This document shows, one piece after another, positions 1 to 11,300 of a stretch of 64,000 nt of DNA. The stretch lies in contig OZ245010.1 in NCBI GenBank assembly GCA_965223735.1, positions 1,612,001-1,676,000 of the forward strand, read 5' to 3'. Position 1 is the stretch's first letter, and every line of letters starts with the position of its first letter. Position numbers and translations under genes: made by a program. This DNA comes from CAYFZO01 sp965223735. Lineage in GTDB: Bacteria > Pseudomonadota > Gammaproteobacteria > Poriferisulfidales > Oxydemutatoraceae. A model generated the notes under the pieces. That model saw only the letters and a list, made by a program, of their open reading frames with translations. It had not been told where the DNA came from and ran no database searches.

Positions 1-472
1 AACCGGAACAGCCAACGCCGCGTGTTGCGTTGTTCCGATGACCATATTGGACGCGGCAAAGACGTTTTACGCTTCGCGGTTCCGTTGCATGACCCGCGCC
101 GGTCCGCCGTTGCACGACACGGGGAGAGGAACCGGGCGATGCGGAGGGCTGCCCGGGAGGTTTGCCCGCGCCGCCCTGTCATCGGGCGATGCGGCGGGCA
201 ATACCCCTGTTTATCAGCTATATGGCCGCGGCGGCGAGGCCGGCGTCATTGACGCCGCGAGCAGTGTCAGCGGGAAAGCGATGCCGGGTGATGGCGCCGG
301 GGGAAGAAGTTGTCCAAGAAAAAGTGATTTGAATCAATAAACAGAAAGTATCAGGGAATCCGTTCCCGGTGAATTCGTGAATCTATCTAAAGAACGTAAA
401 GAGACACCCCGGCTGTGGCGACGGCCCAAACTCTGACCGCGATCTTTGGTGGGGTTTTAAGGCGTTTGAGGT
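1..472. other. No supported gene
   Basis: I see no convincing gene here. The short open frames have atypical composition (Arg/Gly/Cys-rich), no clear ribosome binding site and no recognisable motif. The sequence lies downstream of a broken minus-strand gene and may be decayed DNA. Confidence 0.5.
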
Positions 473-876
473 TCATATTCTTTTCTCTTCTTTCTTCAGC
501 AAAAGATTAATTTTACCGCCAAGTTCAATGGACAATTTGTCAAACTTGGTGTCTAGCTGGCTTATTTGGGCTTTAAGATCCCTCATGTCGGTCTTGAGCA
601 CCGCCACGTCGGTCTTGAGCGTTCCAATATCCTCCCTCATGGCCTCTATGTTGCTCTTCAGTTCCTCAGTTCCTCGCCCAAGCTTCCGCCTGGTTCAATC
701 GCGTTTGAGCTGTCGCCAAGCCTGTAGAGTTGTCGAAAACAGTTTTGCCTCCCCAGGAGATTGTTGCAACAATGAGCAGCGCGGCAATGGTTTCAAGTAT
801 GCGCCAGTGCAGTTTGTGGTTTTTTTCTCTGTTCATAGGCCTCGAGCAGGGCTTTGTACAGGGCAGTGGCGTTCAT
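473..876 (-). pseudogene. Frameshifted membrane-anchored coiled-coil protein
   Basis: Read on the minus strand, three overlapping frames each carry protein-like sequence that together resemble one small membrane-anchored coiled-coil protein. The first (from 876) starts MNATALYKALLEAYE. The second (from about 836) gives a hydrophobic segment, ETIAALLIVATISW, followed by TAQTRLNQAEAW. The third gives a heptad-like coil (ELKSNIEAMREDIGTLKTD, then ISQLDTKFDKLSIEL) ending at a TGA at 473-475. The change into the coil frame coincides with an 8-bp tandem duplication (gaggaact twice, near 681-696). Removing one copy does not by itself restore the reading frame, so more than one lesion is likely. Small coiled-coil proteins of this layout (for example DUF1640-like) are known, but I cannot assign a family. 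It could instead be two overlapping small genes. Confidence 0.5.
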
Positions 877-893
877 GTGGGTTGTCGCCGCGG

Positions 894-1136
894 TCAGAGT
901 TTGACGATCAGTCCGACGGCACTCACGTCAAAGGCGATGAAGGTACACAGCGCAACTGAATACAGGCTGTGCCCGCAGGTGCCGGTGAAAGCGAAGAGGT
1001 CATGGGCGACGGCGAGTGTCTGCCGGTTTGTACAAAACCATAACGCTGCGTTGACTATTCCGGCCTGCGGGAATGGGGCTTCCGGACGTGAAAGCGGTGG
1101 GGCCCCCGGTCTGTGAAACGTCAAATGGATGCTCAA
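894..1136 (-). CDS. Possible small membrane protein, unknown
   Basis: This is an open frame of at most 80 codons ending 17 nt before the coiled-coil gene on the same strand. Its C-terminal part (FIAFDVSAVGLIVKL preceded by LFAFTGTCGHSLYSVAL) looks like one or two membrane segments. The first 30 residues look non-coding, so the true start is probably internal and unclear. No family is recognised. It could be the first gene of a decayed two-gene operon, or chance. Confidence 0.28.
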   Translation of the reverse strand: MSIHLTFHRPGAPPLSRPEAPFPQAGIVNAALWFCTNRQTLAVAHDLFAFTGTCGHSLYSVALCTFIAFDVSAVGLIVKL

Positions 1137-1155
1137 GTCCTTGTGGATTTAAGTA

Positions 1156-1161
1156 TATAAT
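1156..1161 (+). promoter_or_regulatory. Candidate -10 box (TATAAT)
   Basis: A perfect TATAAT lies in an AT-rich patch about 50 bp upstream of the ATG at 1210. No good -35 hexamer is at 16-18 bp, so this is only a candidate promoter for the 1210-1979 gene pair. Confidence 0.35.
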
Positions 1162-1209
1162 TCCCTATATTATTTCCTCTCACCCCTCAACTTGCCGGAG
1201 GACGACTTG

Positions 1210-1377
1210 ATGAAGAACATGAACGATTCTGCTGTTGAAATTGGAGAAGCCGGTTTAACGGGAAAGCACAAACCTGTTTTACGTCATGGTGCGTGCTCAA
1301 GCATTTCGGCGGTTGATCACGACAGGCGGATCACCAAAAGCGCTCCCCGCCGCCCCAACCATGGAGTGCATGACTGA
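1210..1377 (+). CDS. Small protein of unknown function (55 aa)
   Basis: This frame begins with MKNMNDSAVEIGEAGLTGKH. The ATG at 1210 is chosen because a GGAGGA ribosome binding site lies about 7 nt upstream. Its TGA overlaps the ATG of the next gene (TGATG at 1375-1379), an arrangement typical of translational coupling. No domain, signal peptide or membrane segment is visible. The C-terminal half is rich in His, Arg and Pro. It is either a genuine small partner of the retropepsin-like protein or a leader that sets its translation rate. Confidence 0.45.
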   Translation: MKNMNDSAVEIGEAGLTGKHKPVLRHGACSSISAVDHDRRITKSAPRRPNHGVHD

Positions 1378-1979
1378 TGGCCAACTCTCCCAAGAAACCT
1401 GCGGACGAAGCTCGGATCGCACTCGGCCCCTCAAACTTTCGCGCCTTCACGATGAAGGCTGACAGGCTGTTGCGCCAGATCAGGTTCGACATCGGCATCA
1501 CCCGGTCCATACCCGGCGACAAAGGTGTGCCGCAGTCGCAACTCAAGCAATACAGCGCAATTCTTGATACCGCCGCGAATCGCACGCGCATATCGCGCGA
1601 AGTGATCAAAGCCGCCAACCTCCAACTCGGCGGCAACAACGGCTGTGTCACCTACTACTACGCCGACATCTATCTGCCGAACATGATCCGGTTTACCGAA
1701 GTGCCGGTGACGGAGATACCGGAGGACTTTGAATTTGGGGCCGACTGCCTGATCGGTATGGACATTCTCTCCTGCGCCGACTGTTCGCTGTCGCACAAGG
1801 ACAAGAAGATGATGTTTTCGCTTCGTGTTCCACCGCTCGGCGGGACCGACTTTGTAGAAGAGCACCAGCGCCTGTACGAAGGCAAAAAGAAGATGGTTAC
1901 TACTGCGGCGACCAGAAACCAGCCCTGCCCCTGCGGCAGCGGCAAACGTTTCAAGAACTGCTGCGGCAAGCTCCATTAG
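1377..1979 (+). CDS. Retropepsin-like protein with C-terminal SEC-C motif
   Basis: This 200-residue protein has no signal peptide. Residues 61-72 (AILDTAANRTRI) resemble the active-site turn of bacterial retropepsin-like aspartic proteases, which is normally D-T-G-A or D-S-G-A. Residues 124-131 (CLIGMDIL) match the second conserved block of that fold. Here the motif reads D64-T-A-A, so the catalytic glycine is replaced by alanine. The last 20 residues hold a SEC-C zinc-binding motif with C184, C186, C195 and C196 (CPCGSGKRFKNCC), as found at the end of SecA and on many unrelated proteins. The start overlaps the stop of the 55-residue gene, with a GGAG about 9 nt upstream. It may be a cytoplasmic protease or a catalytically impaired substrate-binding relative. 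The fold assignment is by motif only. Confidence 0.72.
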   Translation: MANSPKKPADEARIALGPSNFRAFTMKADRLLRQIRFDIGITRSIPGDKGVPQSQLKQYSAILDTAANRTRISREVIKAANLQLGGNNGCVTYYYADIYLPNMIRFTEVPVTEIPEDFEFGADCLIGMDILSCADCSLSHKDKKMMFSLRVPPLGGTDFVEEHQRLYEGKKKMVTTAATRNQPCPCGSGKRFKNCCGKLH

Positions 1980-2213
1980 TCCGCTGTGCGGGCAGGCGCG
2001 CGTTGGCCGATCAGCGACGCCGGTCTTTCAACCGAATGGTTGCAGGACTCACGCGGGCGGGTGTGTCGCGCGTTCACAGCGGCAACGGCTTCAAGGACTG
2101 TGCCGCCGCTGGTTTATAGTCGTCGCGCCGGCGGACTAGGAGTATCCCCGTGTCCCGGATCGCTGAAATCGCGCTAACCCACTGATTGATAGGGCAATCT
2201 CCTCGCTCCCCCC
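1980..2213. other. Intergenic, no gene seen
   Basis: No supported gene. The stretch contains a phrase (actcacgcgggcggg, about 2048-2062) that is also found just after the first giant gene near 14017. This suggests a boundary repeat flanking the cassettes. Confidence 0.4.
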
Positions 2214-2230
2214 TTTTCCACACCCCGGGG

Positions 2231-2260
2231 TTGTCATATATAGATCAGCGGTGTTATACA
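2231..2260 (+). promoter_or_regulatory. Putative sigma70 promoter of cassette 1
   Basis: TTGTCA (2231-2236) and TATACA (2255-2260) are separated by 18 bp, about 120 bp upstream of the ATG at 2382. The second cassette keeps the TATACA and its downstream sequence, but an extra stretch of about 15 bp pushes TTGTCA 33 bp away. The two promoters may therefore differ in strength. Confidence 0.45.
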
Positions 2261-2381
2261 ATGCGCACCCGATGTCTGATGCTGCGCCAGACAACGTTGC
2301 CAGTTGAATTTCCCGCATAAGTTTGGCAGACTTAGCAATCCTTCACCCCTTCCCTGAATTGAAAGGAGACAACCTGAAATA

Positions 2382-3182
2382 ATGTTTTCACGTTCCGCAT
2401 GTCCTGTTTTGCGGTCTTGCCAGCTGTGGCGCGCGGTGTTTGCGTTGTCGGCGATATTGGTCGCGCTGGCGTTTGCAGGTCAGGCGTGGGGGCAGGCGAC
2501 GTGTGGAACAGAGATGGCAAACACCCTGGCTGTAAACAGACTCGTTCCGGCCTCGTCTGAAGCAGCTTATCCAACGGTCGCTAATGTGACGCATGCATCT
2601 GTGGATACGAATGAGATGGTTCCAGAGAATGTGGTGGACTGGGTGTTGGTTCAGTTGCGGATTGTCAGTAAGGACGCCGGGGTGCCTGTGGGGAACGCGA
2701 GAGCTGGCGCCACGATCGTCACCAAGGCAGGGTTTCTGAACAAAGACGGGAGTATCGTGGATGCATCCGACCCACAGGGGGGTGTGCTTTCATTTGAAGG
2801 CTTGGATTTCACCCCCGACACGCATGATGCTTATGTGGCGGTGAAGCACCGCAACCATTTGGCGATCATCGCCTCGGAGACGGTATCGACGAGCGGCGAC
2901 AGTAAGGTGGATTATGTATATGAATTTAACACGGTGGAGAAAGTATTCAGGGGAGCCATTGCGGTAAAGCAGGTAGGTGGTTGCCCGGTAATGCTGGCCG
3001 GGGATGCGAACAACGACAATGGGGTGGACGCGACGGACTTGAGCGGGTTTGTGGTTCCCGATATTGGTCGTGGTGGTTATCGCAATTCGGATGTGAATAT
3101 GGACGCAGGTACGGATGCGACGGACTTGAGCGGATTTGTGGTGCCGAACGTGGGAAAAGGTGGCCAGTTGTCTGCATTTTGA
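2382..3182 (+). CDS. Secreted protein with C-terminal dockerin-like domain (copy 1)
   Basis: This 266-residue protein begins with a signal peptide (positively charged start, hydrophobic core FALSAILVALAFAG, cleavage probably near residue 36-39). The middle, about residues 60-200, looks like a beta-sandwich module of no family I recognise. The last 66 residues carry two Ca-binding loops of the dockerin/EF-hand-like type D-x-N-x-D-x3-D-x2-D: D208/N210/D212/D216/D219 and D237/N239/D241/D245/D248. Each loop is followed by the same LSGFVVP helix start. In cellulosomes, dockerins dock onto cohesin modules of a scaffold. Here the next gene, 9 nt downstream, encodes a giant surface protein, so a scaffold partnership is an attractive inference. 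A GGAG lies about 13 nt before the ATG, somewhat far. The protein differs from its duplicate only at residues 14-16 and 40. Confidence 0.85.
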   Translation: MFSRSACPVLRSCQLWRAVFALSAILVALAFAGQAWGQATCGTEMANTLAVNRLVPASSEAAYPTVANVTHASVDTNEMVPENVVDWVLVQLRIVSKDAGVPVGNARAGATIVTKAGFLNKDGSIVDASDPQGGVLSFEGLDFTPDTHDAYVAVKHRNHLAIIASETVSTSGDSKVDYVYEFNTVEKVFRGAIAVKQVGGCPVMLAGDANNDNGVDATDLSGFVVPDIGRGGYRNSDVNMDAGTDATDLSGFVVPNVGKGGQLSAF

Positions 3183-5394
3183 TATGATAAGATGATGAAT
3201 AATAAAGGTTTAATAATCTGGTTGGTGGCGGCAGGTCTGTTTGCTGCTTTGGGTGAGGTGAGAGCGCAGTTGATATTGCCGGCGGATTTTTCTCCCAGCG
3301 TCACGGCTCCTCCTGATGATATAGACCCGGGGAATCTTTTGGGATATGCCGAGGCGCGAGCGCGTCCGCGGAACGACTGTTCGGCTGGTGCTGCTATCTG
3401 TACGGGGGTGTTAGTGGTGCGGATGGACAATTTCAAGGTGGCGGATGGCCGTGCAGAGTTTGAGATACAGGTCAGAGCGGGTCAGCCGCCGCAGGCGGAG
3501 CCGGGGGGTATCAGCGAGGATAAGGCGTCTGACGGGAGTTTCACCAGTCTTGGCAACATCGGGCGGTTGGTAGGGGTTTATATTCATTTCGACAAGGCGG
3601 CGTTCAGTGGGGCGTTGAGCATATTTGAGACCGCCTGCACCCGGACGTCACTGGGTGTTTTCAGTTCATGGAATACCACCGATGCTAACCACTTTGAAAA
3701 TGTAACCAATACAACTCATATAAACGGTTTGACGGCGCCTGCCTCCACCGCGTTTTTTCCTGAGGCACTCATATTAGCAAACCGTTTTCCGGGGCCTTCG
3801 GAGGATTTTCTGCCGGTGTTCAGGTGGAGTTGTCCGGTCACGGCGTCGAACAATGACGGGCCGGCGAGATTGGCGTTGGAGGGACGGAGTTTTTCCCAAG
3901 CTGAGCAATTAACGGGGGCCGGCTCACAGAGCGAGACTTACAGCATGGTAGCGGACAACAACCTGTGGTATTACCCGCTGGACAGCACGCCGTCGATTGT
4001 TAATGCGGAGTTGGGCAACGCACAACTGGCCGACGGATTTTATATTGACCTGTGGTTCAGCGAGGGGGTTTACGGCGCGCCGTCGGGCGCCACCACCATC
4101 ACTCCTGTCACCGCGGGCGCTTTCAACTTTCTGCAGGCTCAGGACGTGTCCTATCCGGCCAAAAGCCCGGTTTCAGACCCGACCGTTAACGACACCCGCG
4201 CCATGGCGGCACCGAGCAAGGTGAGCAAGCCGGATGGCGGCGTTTTGGCTGGCGGCGAGACGGTGATCCGTTTGCATTACCCGTCTGACCAACACCCGGG
4301 CGCCCTCTTCGGTGCATCCGAACTCACCGAGGAGTTCACAATCGGTATCCAGCCGCCGGCATCGGGCAAGACGATTGTTGACGCGGACGGGAATGAATTG
4401 CACGGCGGCACCGACTGGCACATGCAGGTTTTTTACGACCGCTTCGCGCCCCATATCAACCGTGCGACGGTCGGCCCTCGGAGCCGATATATTGACGTGA
4501 CCCTGAACAAGAATGCCAAGTTTGGGATCAGGTATAACAACGACGACAAGTCAACGCCGGTGATTACGAACGTCGCCCCTTCGCCGGCTGATTTCGTGAT
4601 CATTCACTATGACAGCAGCGAAAGCACGGAGCGGCGTCTTTCCCCTTCAGCTATACAGACACACGACGGGGAAGACATGTTCGGCCGGACGTTCGATGAG
4701 GGGTTGCAGGCATTGAGGCTGGTGATGCCGGATGGCGTTTACACGTCGGATGATCGGGTGGATATTCGGATTGCGGAGCAAGTGAAAGACCTGCGCTATC
4801 CGAGCTTGGCGTCGGTATTTGACGTGAGCCAGAAGAAGGGCACATCGCAGTTTCCGCGCACCGCCGCGCCGGCACAGGTCGGGGGATTGCAGTTGAGGGG
4901 CCGGGAGCGTTATTCAATCGCGTTCACCCAGGTGCTGACGGATCAGGCGAACAATCTGGGTTTGATAACGGCGACGACGTTGCCCGACTCCCCCATCGAG
5001 AACCCGAACATAGTGGATGAGGGGAATGACGCGGACGAGGGGACGCTGTGGGGCGTTTTGATTTCAAGGCCGGAGAGTGACGCGGGCGATGTTTCAACAA
5101 TCAGGCTGTCCCTGTTGCGCGAGGTAGGCCCTGCGGACAATTCGGGCGTTTCGTGGGGACACAAGGCGCTTGGTGCGACAGCTTTTAGCGAAGTTTCGGT
5201 GGACATTCCGGAGGACTTGATTTTCGCGGCGGGTGAAAGCGCAAAACTGTTTGTCATCAGATTGGCGGAGAACACGGACACGGGGACGGGCAACCGCCGT
5301 TACAAGATCGAGATCTCCGTGACCGATACCGACGCACAGGCTATCGAGGGTGCCGCGTCGGTGACCGTGGGAACCAACGAAGACGATGATCCGC
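2382..5394 (+). repeat. Near-identical duplicated 5' block, copy 1
   Basis: The whole dockerin gene and the first 2.2 kb of the giant gene recur at 14208-17220 (constant offset 11,826 bp) with only a few differences. One short divergent patch lies at about 4735-4830. Similarity also covers most of the upstream region from about 2214. Identity stops abruptly at the end of the Calx-beta-like domain, where the two giants enter different domains of the super-repeat. Confidence 0.9.
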
Positions 5395-8300
5395 CGCTGA
5401 AGTTAGAACTCGGAGACGATGGTCGTAGTCGGACGCCGGTATCTGAGGACAGATTGCAGGATGCGACTTTTGCTTTACAGGTAGTAGGAGGCGCGCTCCG
5501 CGTCATTCCTGACGATGTAAGTGTCACCCTGGACGAATTTGGAGACCCTACCCCCGACGGTGTTACTGATATCAGCATTGTAGTGTATTTAACGGACGCG
5601 TCTGGTTCAATCATAGATTTTGGTGAGACGAGGGCTATGAGCAGGCATCTCTCCCCGCTCAATAGACCGGTGGACGATAGAGAGATTATTACTGTTGGGG
5701 GGGTGCAATACCAGATTGAATTGCCGGGAGCCCTCATCAGGGAACCGGGCGGCGGTGTGAGGGCGAGCGGCGCTATGACGGCGGTCGTCGTCGGGGACAC
5801 CCCCGCGACTCACGCGCAGACTCTGGCGTTTCTCAGAGCGCTTCGTTTCAAGCTCACCGAGGATGATGACGACCTGGTTGACACCAACGCCCAATTCGAC
5901 ATTGCACTGGCACCGCCGATCGGCCCCGGGATCAATCCTAGAATAGCGACAGCAATATATTACATCCCGATCTTGGCGACGAACGACATTGAGTACACGG
6001 TTGCTGCCACGGAAACGTCCATAGTCGAAGATGCTTCACTCAGCGCCGACAGCCCCCATATTCTGCGTATTCTGAGAGATTACGATGTAGTTGAAACAGG
6101 CGACACCGTCTTGCCGCCACAAATTTTTGGTGTGACGAATGTCAATGAGGGGAGTTCGGGCGGGCAGTTGTTTGCGTCCAATGATGCTGGCATATCGACA
6201 TCTTGTGATGAGGTTACCGGCAAATGTGTTGTCAGCTTCGGGGAATCCCCGATCGCCAATAGATGGGGCACCCTCACGTTTAATGTGGCGGTTGTCGACA
6301 GCAGCGGCACGGATGGGAAGGGGACTGTGATCCCTAACGCCGACGGCGCCCCGATGGTTTTCACCTTGAGAGTAGCCCCGGGCAATGACGCGCCGGAGTT
6401 TTCTGCCCCGGATGTTGCCCCCCTCGCGGCTCTGGAGGAGGATGGCAGCGCACTGAAAGTGATTCTGGAGGGAACCAATGGGCCGGAAGAGTCAGGCACA
6501 CCGGCCTTTACCATCGAGGCCAGGACGGGCGTTTTCGGCTTAACCAGGTTAAGCCTTACCAGCATTAGCGGGAACGAATTGACCATCGACCCATCGCAGG
6601 TGGGGAACGCCTGTGGTGAGGGCACTCTCACGATCTCGGCGCGGGAATCAGGGATAAACGGCGATCCAGCCCCCTTCAACAGCGGTGGGGCTTTGGGGAC
6701 TAGTGAGCGGGTCGCGAGCATCGCCATTGCCTGTACCAATGATCCTATGGCAATCGCCCTTGATCCCGCTGAGGACATTGATGTTCCGGTGGGCGGAAGT
6801 ACAACTCTGGCTTTCGCCTTGAGCGACCCCGACTGGGTTAACGGCAGGTATATTGGCCGCGCCGATGAGATCATCGCGCGGGGCGGAATACTGACGGTCA
6901 AATTGCAAGAGGGAAGCGAAGACCCTTCTGCCCTCGCGGCGGCCGGTGTGGACATTGACTTCGTCGAGAGTGACGATTTGACGGTGGAGGCGGCTGGTAC
7001 TGCCCCCGATCTGGCACCTGACGACCCCTTTGGTCATTCTCATGGGAAATTCAACATCTCCGTTAGTGGAACGCGAGTGGGGAGTGTTACAAGACAACGG
7101 GTGTCAGACGTTCAGACTTTTGAAGGCGACGACAGTGATACTGCTGTTCTCAACAGAACGCATTTTCTGAAAATAGAGATTGACGAAACGGATGTGCGCA
7201 GGGGTCTCTTTGAGAAATTAATCAACCTGATCGAGGTTTCGAGTCACGACCATGATCCATATCCGGAGGTCAGCGACAGGACGATTGTTGTCGAGTTTGA
7301 GGAGGCGGACAATGACCGCGCGCGCGGTCTCGCCGGGAGTGCTGAGGTGGTGAACACCGCCACACTGCCTCAAAAGATCAACATGCTCGGCGACCCGCCG
7401 GCTTTCCTCAGGGTGTCTCCGAATTCCGACGGTGACTTCACTGAAAGTAATCTGCAGATGCAGTCGTCGGGGGTTGCGATCGTGGGAGAGGTAGAGATAG
7501 GGGATAGGAACCCGCCGGGCATCGCCGATGATCGGCTCGCCCTAATCACCATTGGAATGGTGTTCGAGAATGGCGGTGTTCCCCAGTCTCTTACTGACAA
7601 CTTGCTTATCAAGAGGAACGAGGAGGCGGGTTTTGTACCATTAGTGTCCGAGACGTCGGTTAGTGTCGGCGGGTTTGGTGACAGACGAAATTATAACGGG
7701 CGTATCATAAGTGGACGTCTCGAGTTTAGCACGGGCGTACTCGGAGAAGACGCATCATGGTTCAAGACGTTACTGACAGAGCGTCTGAGGTTCAAATTGG
7801 CGGCTGACCAGAATGACCCGGGCGCGACGGTGCGATTCGACTTTACCGCCATACCTTCTGCTGGGGCCTCTATCAACCTGACGCCGGCGGAAACGTTCGT
7901 CACCTACACCATCACACCGCAGAACGACCCGCCGACGGGTGTTGTGCAGGAGATTCCCGCCGTGGATGAAATCCTCCCCGGTGCTGATGCGTACAGAACG
8001 ACGATAATAAGCAATCTGTCTCCGGTTGAAAGGGATCAGATAGTTTTAGAGGGACGGCACTTCACCCTTTTTGGCCGGTCGGCACAAGTTGGCAATCCCG
8101 GTATAAGTGGTAACCCCGGCGAGCTTGTAGCCGAGCTTGTAGCCCGCAGTCGTCCTCGCCTCGATGGTGAGGACGTAACGTTCACATACACCCCGCAACC
8201 CTACCGGCATGGGACTTTGACGTTCTCCTTGCGGATTGGAGACTCCGGTGGCGGCGCTACAACCGACTTTGGTCCGTTCACGGCAACGATCAACCCCGTC

Positions 8301-11300
8301 GATAATGAGCCGGAGATTACCGCGCCCGTTGCTGTAACTTATGATGAAGGTGCTGCACGACTGATTGAGTTGAGCGGCATAAGCAACGGCCCTGATGAGC
8401 AACCTGCGTCGGCGACTCACCCCGTCGGGATGTCGGCGTCAATTAGCGGTTTTCTGGATCAGGATGGCTTGGCGTTCAATGTAGGCGGTCAAAACCTCCG
8501 CGTTGTTGGCTCGTCGGTTCCGGTGACTCAGGTCACGACTTCGATGGATATCACCGGCCTGCCTGATAGCAATGGGGCGGCAACGATCACCTTTACGGCG
8601 ACGGACGGCACGGCGGATTCGGGCATCGCAGGTGGCGACACCGGGCTATCGGCAACCCGTGACGTCGGGGTGATCATCAACCCGGTCAACGATGCGCCGG
8701 TTCTGGCGCGGGCGCCCGGCGCCCCATTCAGCGTCGCGCCGGGTGAAGCAACCACGCTGAAGGCGACCATCACGGACCCGGATATACAGGCGCGCTTGGC
8801 GGGGTTTTCACCGGGATCGTCCGAACTGGGGTATCGCGCAGGTTCTTCATTGACCGTGGCGCTTGACGAGGGGTCACGAAATGCCGAGGTGGACAGTAAG
8901 GCGGTGAACATTCGGTTGGTGGATGTCCTGCAAGCAGACGGCGAGGGCTTCGAAGTTGACGGCGTCGTAGTTGACGACACCGTAGTTAACGGCGTCAGCC
9001 TCATAGTTTCCCGTTTTGTCAGCGCGGATGATCTCACCATCAGGGTCAGCAGGACCGGCGTGGGCCTCATCGGGCAGATCAGAGTGACGCGCTCGACGCC
9101 GCTGGCGGTGACCACCGGCGACAACCGGCAGATTCTGAGGGCCGACGTCATAAGTGACAATCTGCGCCAGGAAGCTATGAACGCTTTCCTGCAAGCCGCC
9201 ATAGAGATCTCGATAGACGGCACTGATACAAGCATCAAACAGGACCGCGTGGTTGAGATCAGTTTTGGGGACGCGGGCAATGACGGCGAAAGGGGCGATG
9301 CGGGCCCCCCGAAGCCTTCAAATCAGTTGGCATTTGCGTTGGCCTCTGATCCGGTTCCGATCATTACGTTCTCCGCTGGCACTCTGGTAGCTTTTCTGAC
9401 TGAAGACGAGTTGAAGCAACCGCGACCAATGATATTCGGCGACAGGTATGGCAACGTCACGATCACGGATGTCAATGAAGACACCACCAATCTTGACCCC
9501 GGAACGGCTTCGGGTGGATCTCATGGCGCTGCAATCGCGAGTATTCAAGTCGTCGCCTCAGCCGGGGCGAACGGGGCTCTGCCCGATCCCACGTGGGTGA
9601 CGGATGCTTTGCCGTTGGGGTTTAGTGCAACACCGAACGGCCTCGCGGTAACGCTGACGCCGACCGGCGCCTCCACCTTGACTTCAACGGACGACGCGCA
9701 GGCGGCTTTAAGGGCGTTGAGTTTCAGGATAGCGGATGGCAATGAAGACCCGCCGGAGACGATAACGTTTGAAGTCACCTTGAGGCCGGTTCAGGGCGTG
9801 GCAGGCATCAACCCGACCAACGCAGTGGGGACTTACACGGTGGACGTATTTGAAATCAATGATCCTCCGACGGTTGACCTCGTTAAAGATACAGTTGAGC
9901 AGGATGAAGACGACCCGGATGGTTTGGCTAACACGGTGATAATTATCGGTAGCGCCGACGCCATAGAGACGGGACAGGCGTTGCAGCAGGGAGCAGCCCG
10001 TGTTGATGCAAGTCTTGCGAGCAGCCCAAACAATGTTGATGGGGGGTTCGAGAGCCTGTTCACAACCTTGCCGTCAGTCAATGTGAGCAGGACGGCAATA
10101 CAAGTGACTCATGGAACACCGGCTTCCGGTAAGTACGGAACTGTCGGGTACAGCTTCACGATTCAGGACGCCGGGGGCGGTGACGATACGTCAGAACCAT
10201 TTTCGTTCACTTATCAAGTCCGCCCGGTGGCAGACCCGATAGTGGTGACAGTCTCGGGTGTCCGCGATCCCGATCTTGAGGGCACTCAGTCGCTTCAAAG
10301 CACTGCTTCTTTGACCGTAGCCGACGGGCCGGAAGAGAACGACAACATAAGTGTTTCAGTCACCAGTTTTGAATTGCGGCGCAATGGGGACGGGGACCGG
10401 GGCAGATCAATTTCCGGTGCGGATGCATTCGCCCAGTTGGCGAATTTCCGAATGTCCGTCGATGTTTCCGGCGATTCTACTCGTGAAGAAACCTTGACCG
10501 GAGTGGGTGGGGATGGTTTCGAAGTGTCCTCAGGCGCCATTCTGGGGTTATTGGGCGACCTGAAAGACGGTCTCGAGAACTTCAACGGCATAGGGGAATT
10601 GCGCGTTGAACTGATGGATGTGCCCGGCCAGGACGGCATACAAGGGCCCGGGACTGAACGGTCATTTTTCCTGTCGATCGCCGCGAGGGATGATCCGCTT
10701 GAACTGGAGCTGCCGGAATTTTTGGTGGTGAACGCCGGCACGTCCGAGACTTTCATCCGTGGCGTAAGCGATCCCGACGTTGACCCGATCGCCCTTGTCG
10801 GCGTCGGCGGTGGAACGCTCGCGGGCAACAACGCCCCCTACCTCAGAGACGGAGATACTTTAATCGTGAAGATCTCGGCGCCCGCCGACGCTTCCGCTGC
10901 GGACAAGGAGGCGGTCGCGCGCGAAAATTCGGTCGGGGTGGTTGATAACACTGGCGCAGTGAGTCTTGTGGGAGAAGAGCTTCGCTATTTGAGCGACGCC
11001 GTCGGCAATGTCAAGACTGGCCGGGATGGATCGGCAGGCGTGGTGACTCCCACCATCACGTTCACGAGATCGCTTTCTTCAAGCACGGCGACCGCGGTCT
11101 TGGAAGCGCTGGCGATTGTGGTGACCGCAGACTCCACTTACTCGCAGGAGCGCGACGTCGAGGTGACATGGGTGACCTCGCGCAATGACGGCGCGGATGG
11201 TCTGGGCGACGGAAACACCGGGCGGGTCTCTACGACTGAAACGTTCACGATGACGGGTGATGAGATTCCCCCGACATTGCCGTCAGACATGAATGTGAAG

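Noticed and set aside
5300..10831. Many 80-290-codon minus-strand frames inside the giant genes
   Set aside because: They recur at matching positions in each super-repeat unit and look like shadows of the plus-strand coding sequence.
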